64,000 bases of DNA from Reticulitermes speratus. Lineage: Eukaryota; Arthropoda; Insecta; Blattodea; Rhinotermitidae. A program made the translations under genes and the position numbers. The stretch is taken from positions 36,360,743 through 36,424,742 of the forward strand of contig JAJKFL010000013.1 in the NCBI GenBank assembly GCA_021186555.1. Direction: 5' to 3'. The notes under the pieces were generated by a model that was not told where the DNA came from, made no database searches, and worked only from the letters and a program-made list of their open reading frames with translations. Below are positions 1-11,600 of the stretch, piece after piece. How positions within the stretch are numbered: the stretch's first letter is position 1; every line of letters starts with the position of its first letter.

Positions 1-650
1 CTTGAATCTTTATTAAGAAGTCAAGGTCTGCTGAATTTTACCATGCATGTTATCTTCAAAAGTGGTATCGGTATATCAATTCAAGAGGCTACTATTTACA
101 GACGTCTTTGTTTGCAGTTTGAAGTTTCTAGGAAAATAATGTACTTGTATATTGCATACCCATTGGCTACAGCTAATATTCTTCCAGTCTTTCTTCCATT
201 TCTGTTCTTACTCCTACTTTTTTAGATGTCATCCATGTCTACAGTCATGTCAGCTTTCTGACATGTGTTTTAAATTCTTTATATTTGTTATTGCTTATTC
301 ATTTCATTTGCTTTATTTAGTAATGCTGTTAGTAGCCCAGGTTATGTAGTGTTTAATTATTGGATGGTTAGTGAAAAATAAATTGGAAAGGATATGTCAG
401 GAATTGTTAATGGCCTAATTTGAGGTACTATGTCTGCATTTGTCTGAAGAGATTGAGGAAAACCACAAAAAACCTCAGTCAGTGTAGCCACCCTGCTTCA
501 GCATTTGAAATTAGGTATTTCTGAACATGAAGTAGCAGTGCTACCACTCGGCCATAACTTTTGGTTTGTTGCTGTTGTTGCCTTAACTTGCACACAGGAA
601 GGGGACAAAGAGACCAGGAAAAAATACATATCTAATAGCTTCAGAATATA
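1..650. other. intronic flank, no gene seen
   Basis: AT-rich sequence upstream of the mariner insertion. The next exon of the plus-strand gene starts at a splice acceptor at 2338, so this stretch is most likely intron. Short open frames here resemble no family I know. About 440-560 (a run like 'aaacctcagtcagtg') resembles low-grade interspersed repeat also seen near 61,400, but I cannot define its ends. Confidence 0.5.
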
Positions 651-1978
651 CGAGGTCTGTCCAAAAAGTATCCGACCTTGGGACGGGAAAAAAAAGTTCT
701 GTATCTGGGTGGTTACAATACCTAATCCCCTTAAAGTAGGCCCCTTGTGACTCCACACACTTAGCCCAGCGGTCCTTCCATCGCTGGAAGCAATTCTGGA
801 AGGCTTGTTTTGGAATGGTGTGCAGCTGCGCCGTCGCGTTCTGTATGATGTCCTCGCGGCTGTCAAAACGGAAGCCTTTTAGCGGTGTCTTCAATCTCGG
901 GAACAGCCAGAAATCACAAGGAGCCATGTCAGGAGAGTAGGGAGCCTGGCGAACCTGCGGAATGCCGTGCTTAGCCAGAAAACCCTGGATCAGGTGTGAT
1001 GAATGAGCTGGGGCATTGTCATGATGCAGCTGCCAGTTGCGTGCGTCCCACACTCCGGTCTCTTGCGCCGAACTGCATCACGAAGATGACGGAGGACTTC
1101 TTGGTAGTACTCCTTATTAACAGTTTGGCCTAGTGGTGCGTACTCATGATGCACAACACCCCGGTAATCGAAGAAAACAGTCAGTATCACCTTCACATTG
1201 CCCCGAACTGTCGTGCTTTTTTGGGCCTCGGGGATGTTGGATGCTTCCATTGTGACGACTGGACCTTGGTTTCCGGGTCATATCCGTACACCCACGACTC
1301 GTCACCAGTGATCACAGTCTTCAGGAACTCAGGATCCCTGTTGGCGCACTCCAGCATGTCCTGCGCGACCTCAAGGCGGAGTTGTTGCTGCTCCGGCGAA
1401 AGCAGCTTGGGCACAAATTTTGCCGCCACTCTTCGCATGCCCACATCCTCAGTTAAAATCGTGTTTGCGGAACCTCTGCTGATCCCAACCTCATCAGCAA
1501 TTTCCCGGACGGTCAAACGACGGTCCTCCATGATCAATGTCCGCACTTTATCAATGACATCAGCATTTCGGCTCGTTGACGGTTCCCGGAACGCTGGTCA
1601 CTGTCCGCCGACATGCGGCCATCTTTAAAGCGGTTGAACCACTCTTTAATTTGAGTGACCCCCATTGCATCATCACCGAAAGCCTGCTGAATTTTGCGGA
1701 TTGTTTCCGCTTGGGTATCCCCAAGTTTCTGACAAAATTTGATGCAGTATCGCTGCTCCAAACATTCTGTCATCTTGAGCGAAACGAGAATGCGACGAAC
1801 ACGTGTTACACCACTTCGCTATCTGGCAGCGACAGACGCATCCGGCGGTGTTGCGAGGCAGCAAAAAATCACGCATGCGCACGAAAGTCCCTTCTACCAC
1901 TACGCTCAGTTTCCCCACCCTTTCGCCTTTACTTACCGCGGGAAAAAATATAGTCGGATACTTTTTGGACAGCCCTCG
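651..1978 (-). mobile_element. mariner (Tc1/mariner) DNA transposon, TIR-bounded
   Basis: Both ends carry the same terminal inverted repeat, CGAGG(T/G)CTGTCCAAAAAGTATC, flanked by TA at 649-650 and 1979-1980, the target duplication of this superfamily. The length of 1328 bp is that of a full mariner. The interior encodes a mariner transposase on the minus strand (separate entry). The element sits in an intron of the PDZ-PH gene, antisense to it. Ends and coding order are complete, but the reading frame is broken, so it is not autonomous as read here. Confidence 0.92.
720..1773 (-). pseudogene. mariner transposase, frameshifted
   Basis: Cut-and-paste transposase (DD34D type) read on the minus strand from an ATG at 1773. 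In order: paired helix-turn-helix DNA-binding region (GVTQIKEWFNRFKDGR, then the second HTH around LTVREIADEVGISRG); first catalytic Asp in GDESWVYGYDPETK; second Asp region in VFFDYRG and HHDNAPAHSS; and the C-terminal DMAPCDFWLFPRLK motif with the final Asp. The product is spread over several frames, with breaks near 1595, near 1225 and near 1055. Catalytic motifs survive but the frame does not, so this is a recently disabled copy or one damaged by sequencing indels. Confidence 0.9.
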
Positions 1979-2059
1979 TATACTGTTCACGTAATATTGT
2001 TTGATGAATAAATAAAAGAAGTTGTAATTGTTGGAACTTGTAGCACACATGGGATAAAT

Positions 2060-2250
2060 AAGAAGTGGGTTCAAAATATTAGTTGGAAATTTTCAAGATG
2101 ATCAGGTCAATTTTGGGAAGTAGTCCGAGATGGAAATATAATATTAAAATGAATATTAAAGAAAGAGGGTGTGATGGTATGGACTGGATTAAACTGTGAA
2201 CCATTGTGATGATCATTGTATTGCATAAAAGCAGCTGATTTTTAACCAGC
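2060..2250 (+). mobile_element. decayed LINE 3'-end relic
   Basis: The string around 2120-2200 (gatggaaatataatattaaa, then gtatggactgg) resembles the end of the reverse-transcriptase ORF of the LINE family seen better preserved at 62,825-63,720 (peptide WEDNIKM, then GMDWI). Heavily degraded; no frame remains. Confidence 0.35.
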
Positions 2251-2337
2251 AGAGCAAATGTCAACTTTTGAAGAAAACTTTTGCACAGTGGAGTTAGTTT
2301 ATAAAAAAGAAGTGGAATGTTGTTCATACAGTTACAG

Positions 2338-2648
2338 TGTGGAGGGGAGTGCCGATGAAGTCGAGGTCAAGGAAGTGACATCACCTCCTCATTCACCAGT
2401 ACAGAAGCCAGTGAAAACAGCACCCTCTGGCTCAGACGATGAGGAACGTAGTGCCCATTATTCCAGTTCTGGATACTATGAGTCACCAGCTGATGAAGAG
2501 GAAGGCTATGGATCAGCTGGGGACAGGGTGCCTTCAGGAGAGAGACGGGAGTGGACAGAAGAGGAGAAGCGGCGCCGCAAGAAAGGCTTCAAGTTAGACT
2601 TCCCACCAATGATGGATCGGGAAAGGGCTGAGTCCCCATCTCCTGCTG
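2338..2648 (+). CDS. PDZ-PH gene exon 1 of window (acidic, Ser-rich)
   Basis: Encodes an acidic, Ser/Pro-rich stretch ([38 protein letters not shown]) followed by the basic block [17 protein letters not shown]. It looks disordered and has many SP sites. The acceptor could be 'ttacag' ending at 2337 or the 'cag' ending at 2331; both keep frame. Donor CTG|GTAGGA after 2648 leaves phase 1, matching the next exon. The open frame extends upstream to 2258, but that part reads as intron. Confidence 0.8.
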
Positions 2649-5600
2649 GTAGGAAGACATTACTCCTGTTACAATGTAAGATATGAAGAAGTTGATTTTG
2701 TAATCAGGAAAGACACCACCATGTGTTGTCACATTGTACGTAATAATGTAGTCCTGCCCAGCAGAGGTAATGAGTTAATAATTGTGACATTTGAAATGCT
2801 GACAGGAGTAATGATGAACGTTAAATTTCACAACTCCAAATTAGATTATTGTCCAGTCATTGTAATATAACTAGAATTGGCCCCATCATATGATGGTACA
2901 TAATGTTCACATACTAATCCACGGCATCTTAAAATACATAAACTATTACTTAATGACTCAATCACTCACCACGATTTCCACAGATAATGTTTCAATTGAC
3001 CCATTTGTATATACCATAGCCCTAGAGTGATAATATAAAATCACCATGTGACTGAATATTTACACTGGGAATTTGAAAAGTTTTAAGATAGATCTGAACT
3101 TCCACCAGCATTCATCAAATCTATCTCTTTATTAAAAAGGAGTTTACTCCATCGGCATCAAAATGTATAATAACCTCCCTCAAAATTTAAAGAAATTAAC
3201 TGATAATAGCAAGCAATTTAAAGAGCATTGAAACATTACCTACATACTCACTCTTTCTACTCCATAGATGAATACCTCAATGTAAATAAACATTAATTAG
3301 TGCCATCTCTAAGCTAAAGTGTATTTTCAAGCATATTACTATATTACTTGTTTCTTTTTTAGATTTGGTTATATGTATCCAATAATCAGGGTAATATTCA
3401 TTTGCATCAAAATCTAAGTAAATTAGCAAAACCATATTGTACAGATATTATGTAATTGTATTTGACTTGTTCCATATCCTATGGTGTCAACCAGTGCTTG
3501 GATTTACGGAATGTAAATTAAATTCAATTCAATTCAATTGGTAAAGTACAATGTTGTAATCCTGACCAAAGCATAGGTACCTTTTGGCTTCTTCACTACA
3601 GTGCTGACTGCAGCATAGGTAAACATTGACTGCTTCATAATGACAGAAATCACTGTCATCTGGCATAAGCCATCAACTGTTAGAAGAAGTATGTTGTGGC
3701 ACACTCACATATGAAGTATTATTACATATAGATGGTCCTAGAAAGAGGAAAATCTGCTCAATTAAATCAGCCACTTGAGATTGAAAAAGTCATAGAAAGA
3801 AATTTTAAATACTTGTGACTGTTCCTCCAAAACCTTGGTAGCAGAGCCAACTCAAACAACATAAAGCTGTCCCTGTGCTAGCACCATGCTGTAAATGTCT
3901 GTGGAGGAGCTTCACACTATCTTATCTTGACACTAGATGGAGGTAAGTGGTCCATCAGCTTTGTGTCCTGATCACTTTATCCCCTGGGAAACAACCCATT
4001 AACCACTAGATAGGAGGCTGGATTTGGATACTGTGAAGCAAATGAAAATATCTACCCCTGCAAGGGATTCAGTTCTCAACTGTTCAAATGAAAACAGGAC
4101 CAGTGTCACCACTGAATCACCACTAAATTATAAAATCATTAACAAATTATTAATATTACTTTTTATAGCTTATGAGCTTTTATAAACTGTGTACGCACTG
4201 ACTGTGTTCAAGAAATTGTTGTAACAGTTACATTACTCTGTATGGCAGGAAAACATACGGAAGTGGAAACATGGAACAGGCAATCACCAGGTAAGAGTGA
4301 ACACTCTAGCAAGGAGGAACTGAAGAGGTGGGTGAAAAGAAAGCAACATCACCAGGAAATGAGTGCAAGGACAAGGAGCGATCTACGTCTGGTAGAAGGA
4401 CCAAGTCCAGGAGCCGGAGTCCTGTCCAGCATCACAAGCGCACCTCTTCATCTACTGTTGCAACAACGCCAGGAACCGTCCAGGTCTGCCAACATGCAAA
4501 TCTAATACATATACTGATATGTACCATACAAGGACAAAGTTTTCCCATAATTGAGACCTAAATACCATATCTTGCACTGTAATCTATAATGAATATTGAA
4601 AATGAAAATGTCATTAGTGTGTGTTTGCATTGGTAACACACTTCTTACTGTAAATTTTTCACAAAATTCCGTGGACATTGTTTATTCCAGTGTTGAATAT
4701 AAATGAAGTTAAAAACCAAATAATTGTTCTACAAATATGGCTTCAAAAATTATTTCAGTAAACATAAGAACAGTTTTCATTTAAATTATTGTAATCCACA
4801 TTTGTGTTTTGGGTTGTAAAATCATGTCTTATGGATGAACAAATCAGGAAGGATGAGATGGTAATGTCATGTGGCACACTTATGTAATATGAAAAATACG
4901 TACAAAGTTTGCTTAGAAAACTGATGGAAAGAGCAGCTTGGAATAACTAGGCATGGATGAGAAGATGATATTAAAATACATCTTAAAGAAATGAGGTGGG
5001 GGAACTAATTGTGGGCTGTTGTGAAAAAGGTATTGAGCCTTAAGGTTCTAAAAAATACATGAAATTTCTTGACTAGCTGAGCAACTACTGGCTTCTCAAG
5101 AAGGACTCTACTGCTTGGAGTTAGGTGTCACCACGTATTTTAATGATACTCTCAACATACGTCTTACATTTTCTGAGCAGTAATCTTCATCTCTACCCTG
5201 AAGAAACAAGCAGATGTTTCCGTGAAACATTAGAAGTTTGTTATCAAAACATCCCAGTGCTGTAACTCAAATCACTAAACGATCAGCAGGCCATAGTTGT
5301 GGAATTCAAACACTTTTTTAATGATTTAATTAGCCTCACAATGCTGGCTGCATACAAAGTATCAGGCTCCCACTGCACACTTCAGTTCTCCCCATCCATG
5401 TCTTTCTGCATCCCACTGACATCCAGGTTTAGGAACAATCATACTGCTCATCTTAGTTCTCTAATCTTAGCTGGTGGTACCTGAAGAGAGAAAGAATTAA
5501 TTTAAGGTCGTTGAGAAAGGAGAATCCAACTGGTAACAAACTAACTCTATGGTGCAGCCTCCTGCTGGAACGGTTAGTAGTTCTTCAGCTAGTCAAGAAA

Positions 5601-8600
5601 TTTCCTGTATTTTATAGAACCCAAAGGTTCATTACCATGTTCATTTAGGTCATATTTATATTTATATAATCCACCAATCTGTGCCTAGGGCTTCCAAGTG
5701 GTCTCTTGCCTTCAGGATTCCCTAGAAAAACCCTCTCTGCATTTCTCTTCTCCCCATGAATGCTATATTCCCAACCCAATTATTACATTGATAATATTTG
5801 GTGAGGAGGACAAATGTGAAACTCCTCATTACACAATTTCCTCCAGCTCCTCTTACTTCCTCTTACACCCAAATATTTCCCTTAGTACCCTGCTTGTGGA
5901 CACCTGAGTGAAAAGTCTGTAGTAATGCATGGAATAACTCGCAGGACAAGTAACAGATATATTACACTAGTTGCTAGGAGAAGAAATTAGACATGCAAAA
6001 TCTGAAATACAGGCAGCATTTTCAGATGGTGGGCTCCCATGCAGCCTCATAGAGTGTGACAGGCTTAAACCGGCCCTGCTCCTGGATAATGTAAGTAATT
6101 CCTTGTCAGAGTTCAGGTTCTCACAATAGTGACTGTGAAGGGTATTATCCTGGTTGTAACACTGTGTATTCTTATAGAAATATACTGACACTCCAGAGGA
6201 AAATGCTACTTCTGCCATAGACAAGAATGCATGATATCACATCCTATAATACACCAATCTTTAAGTAGTTCCTGTTGCATTTCACAGCCCAGCACCAAGA
6301 AGGCACACCGAGACAAAGCTGACAAGGAGGCAATTACACCGGGGATGGTGCGGAGCCCAGCAATGCATGAGGGGTTCCGGGCTGAAGACTGGGGCACACT
6401 GCAGAGGACTACAACACCATCACACACCCCAGAGGATGGCACCCTGCTTGGTAGTGTAACTGTAACACCAGCACCTGCTGGCAGTGGCGGAGGGGGCACA
6501 TCAGACGACTCAAGTTGCGGTGCTGGTAGTGGCAGGCCTGCATCAGAAACGGGCAACACCACACCTACACAGCAGCAACAATCACCTCGCAGACACAGGC
6601 GTGTGAGAGAGTCCCCACGCAGGAAAGTGGCTCCAGGGGGTGGACGTAGCCCCACTACTACCCAACAGAGGTGAATAAATGTTCAGGTTCTGCTGGAGCA
6701 ATGACAGGGGTCCATGCAACTCATACATGTACTGAAGAAACATTGACCCTTTCCACGTTCTGCTTCAGATATCAAGTTTAGAATTATTGTTCTGAATTCA
6801 TCTGCTTCTTGATAAGATAACTCCCCTGCCATTTCTGAACACTTATAGATGTCCATGATTTTTCACCACTGTTAATTATATAAGGCGAAAGGAAAAGCTG
6901 ACACTTTGCTTAATTAGGAACCAAATCATGAATAGGTATGAGGGTAGGAGGTACCTTGACACCTTGATACTCGATACAAGTTACAGTCAGCTTCATTCCC
7001 TGGTCACTAGATGCATGAGGATAAAATCCTTGTACCACCTAGACAGGAGGTTGGGTGGGCCCCAGATTGGATCTGGGTGCTATGAAGAAGAGAAAAATCT
7101 CTTCCAACTGCTGGGAATGAAAGGATAATTTTTCTCATAAAAATTTAAAAACAAAAACTCAGCATGAATAATTTGATGAGCTTACCGAAGTTCACATCAA
7201 ACTTTCTCTCCAGCTATTTGCATTAGTGGTGTTAAAAGTAGCTTAGCAATATTCATTAATTATTAATTATTAGATTTCATAGAGACTTCAGCCTGAATAA
7301 GTATTTATTAATAATCACTTCTACCTCTGATACAAATTAAAGTGTTTGAAATTCAGTATAAAGTTTATTACAGACCCAGTTCAACGTGTTTCATTTGCTG
7401 TTCCTTATTTTAATTTGGAAAAATTATTTAGTAAAGTACAGTGATCTAAACTCGCGGCACCTTCAAATAATTTAGATGCAAGTGGCTTCAGATTCTCTTG
7501 AGATAACTCACTGTTTTCCACAGTAATCTGAATATCTTTGACTGGTTGCCCAAAATTTCTGGAAACCCCCAGTTTTGGCAAAAATTTTTAAGAATGAAGA
7601 AGCTTAATTTCTTTCATTGGACACCCTATCAAACCTTGGGTTTGAGGCTTCATGTTTACTCAGCAGTTCTACATCTTAGCAAAGATAAATACTTTCAGAT
7701 TAGGCAGGGAATCAAATCTGCCACCTTCAAATACCGTATATTCTCGAATCTAATCCGCATCCGAATCTAATCCGCACTCAGTTTTTGGCGATTTCTTAAA
7801 CGAAAAAAGTTAGTTCGCGGTTCTAATCCGCACCTTTCCTTCAACCACCCCTTGCCCACGGGGCGACTGATTGAATAATATTGGATGTTACCAATGCGTT
7901 AAAATACGACGCTACGCCTGGGGCCGATGAGTCATACCGATACCTTGAGGCGGGGCCTTTCTCAACAGACGTGCGCAATCTCGTCTGAATCCAGCTCGCG
8001 CCTTAGTTGTTGAAACGTGGGAGGTGCTTCTTCCAATTTGTCGTGTACCGTAGTTATGGAAGAGGGACGCCTGAAATCTAAACGACTCTCATATACGGCA
8101 AAGTTCAAACGTGAAGTTATTCGCTGCGCAGAGGAGAATGGAAACCGCAAAGCCGCTGCAATTTTTGGAGTTGATGAAAGCAACGTTCGACTTGTGTTTC
8201 CGCCACGGAAACACAAGTCAGCGATCAGCGGATCCGAAGATGACATTGTATGGGAGGACGATGTTGAAGATAAAGATGATAGTGACTGGGTGGAGAGCAC
8301 GGATAACGATTCAGTTATGAGTGATGACGGCGAGTCTGATGAATAATAAATTATAATAATAAATAATAAAATAATAAATTATTGTATTGTATTGTTCTTA
8401 CGGCACGTACAGCAGCTCTATCATTTTTTCCAAAATCCAGCTCTCGACCGCGAATCTAATACGCATCTGATTTTTTAGCCCTCTAAAACTGTAAAAAGGG
8501 TGCGGATTACATTTGAGAATATACGGTATATTGGTGCTTTAAATTGTCAACGTTTGTCAAGTGTGACAAGTTACCACAGCTGCACAGTGTTGGGTGTCAA

Positions 8601-11600
8601 AACCTCTGAAACTGGAAAAAGGATGTAACATCCAGCTGTGTCACCTCTCTTGTCCTTTTCAGAGTGGCCTGCCACCTCACAACTTTCAGGTGGATTAAGA
8701 ACACAGCTGCAATACACACATTCTTAAACTGAGTTGCGTGTATGTAGAAAAGTAGCATTCCTTGGTTCGAACCAAACTTGCTGGGGAAAGTTCGGCTACA
8801 TTGCCTATTGTAAAGTTCTGTCCCAGAATTTTTCTGGAGGGCAGTGTATTTAATATACGAGTTGTCAGTTTTAAACCTGAGACTTGAACCTGGGCCTCCA
8901 GAATAAGCAGAGAAATGTTAGCCATTCAGTCCTGACATTCAGTATCCTTTAATAATATTTATATTTTACCTTCTTCTCTAGCACTTTTATGTAAGTCAAT
9001 GGATAAGAAGTCTCTGGTCTCCTCCACCTTCTTACAATTTTTCCTATTTAGTTTCTTGCCAAGTTTTTACTTTCTGCTTGATGTCTTCCAGTGTTTGGCT
9101 GAAACATCATAAATATTTTATATCATATAAATTTACTGTGTACACACACACACACACACACACATTATATATATATATATATATATACATATGTATGTGT
9201 GTGTTTGTGTGTGTATATATATATGTGCACACACATGCATGTCAGTTACTTAGGATGTGTTATGCACTAAATGAAGTAGTTATGATACATATTAGTTGGC
9301 TGTTTGACTGTGGGCCTTCATGTGCAATCAGATTACGACGACGGAGTGGCAGTGGAGAAGAGAAGGGGCTGAGTTCAGCTGCCACTTTGGCACGACGCCG
9401 TTCCTCCATCCCAGCCAAGTCTCCGCTCACACAACAGGCACCCATGGGTGGACTGGGTGGTGATGATGCATCACGCAGTAGCCACCTCAGTCCACATCGC
9501 TACTCCAGGAGTCCAGGTGGCTCCCCCAGTCGTAGCAAGCACCGTTCACGAGGTTCACCTAAACAGATGGCAGCTTCCAGTGACACAACAATCAATAAGG
9601 TGAAGTCAAGAGAGAAATGAGTTAAATATTATCGGCAGTGTATTGCATTGTTGAAACAATGAGTGTGAGTACTCCAGCTAGTCAAATAAATATCACTGCC
9701 CTCAGTTTAGGGCATTTCCTGCCAATGCCAAATATCTTCAATAATAACAGATCTTCTCCTGAGCCAGTATAACCCTAATTAATGGTAAATTGTTAAATTG
9801 AAATAATGCAAGAATGAGGAGTGTTTTCCTGCTTTATGTCTGTGACTGTACACGGTAATTACCTTATGAAGTAAGTAACCACCCCATGGAGAAGAGTCCT
9901 TCTCAACAAGCCAATGATTTCTCAGCTAGTCAAGAAATTCTCTATGTTTTATGTAACCCAAAGGATTATTACAATGTTCATAAAAGCCCAACAGGTACCA
10001 GACAAATAACATCCACACCCTTTCATACTATCTGTTTAACATCCATTTTAATAATATCCTTCAATATACTGACACTCACACAATAGTTATTTCCCGAAGG
10101 TCCAGCACAGGTCAGAATTGAGTATACATAGGTAAACTGCAACATGTATGTACAAGGGAGTCCAGTTGGATTCCAAATTCTAACACACTGGAATGTGATC
10201 AGCCACAGCATGACCACCCTGGCATGTGGTATCACAGCGTTTATGGTGAATTGTGTTATCTGAATGCGGTCACAAAATACGGTGTCCACAGGAAAATTTT
10301 TTTCAAAAATGTATTTATTTCCGTTGTTTACTTTTTTAAAATTGCGTAAGTCTGAACTTGCGTAAGTCAGAGAGTGTTTCTATGCCTGCTTCTGGTAAGT
10401 GTCTCTTTCTTCCAGATTTTCCAAATAAAACCCGCTATGCATGCAACATGCCCTGCCAATCTCTACCTCCTTGCTATGATCATCCTGAAAAATTTTTTTT
10501 TTTAGGGGCAGACATTATGAAGCTTCTCACTATGCAGTCTTCTCCATTCTCCTGTCATTTTCTTACCCACAGGTCCAAATATTCCCCTCAGTGTTCTATT
10601 CTCAAATATTGTCTGTCTGTATTGTTACCTCAGTGAGAGGCACAAAGTTTCACATCCATATAACGAAATAGGAAAAATTATAGTGTAGCAAGTAATCAAT
10701 TTTAGTTGGTGATTTTACATATATTACTAAAATGTAAAGAGACATAGAAATGGACAGAAAAAGTTTTGAATGATAAAGGACTACACATAAATGAAGAAAT
10801 AGCACATACGAAAATAATCAGTTGTACCAAGAATTAAGAAATGTAGGTAAATTTTATACAAATTGATATTAATATGGGAAAACCAAGTGGGAAAAACTTT
10901 GGAGGGTTTGGAGGAAGTGAGAGAGGAGGAATTATAAAGAGAAACATTTTATTGTATACATAAATTAGGCGAGATCAGGACATATCAGGATATAATAAAC
11001 AGTACAGACAAACTTTACTCATTAGTAATAAAGATGGATGTGTACTGTAAAAACCTGACATGACATGTCATATCCAAAGATGTGTACATGAAACTCAACT
11101 GATAAATTTGATTTGATTTGATTCATTTGTTGCTTTTGGTAATAGTAGTAGTAGTAATAATAATAATAAATATCATCTAGAAAATTATTGACAATAGATC
11201 AGTAAAACGAGTGTTGTGAAATTATAAACAATAAATAAAATTGCTCCTAGAATTTCATCTCCTTTACACATTCATTTTACATATGTGCATGGTTCAGTTA
11301 AGGGAGAAAAAGTATGTATAACAGCTACAGATCCAGCAGGCCTGAACAGAACAAACCGTTGTGAGGCTTATATCTGCTGTGAACATGTCTGATAGTGTAT
11401 ATGTCACAGGCTCAGGGTGCAATGAGTCCCGAGTCAAGTCGTCTCAAGGCACTGAGTGCCGAGTCACTGCGCTCTGTTAGTCCAGGGAGTGACAGTGTTT
11501 TCTACAGTGAGGGGGCAGACCACAGCAGCAACACCACAACTTTGTGCCACCACTGCGGACGTGAGGTGGACAAGAATGCAACTCTTTCGGGTCTTGAGGT

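Noticed and set aside
1146-1628. 160-residue plus-strand frame
   Set aside because: Antisense of the mariner transposase.
6206-6655. 149-residue minus-strand frame
   Set aside because: Exact antisense of exon 3, whose coding strand is fixed by phase and splice sites.
9078-9331. open frame leading into exon 4, would give a Met start
   Set aside because: It runs through a CA/TA/TG microsatellite and the exon is entered by a good acceptor in matching phase.
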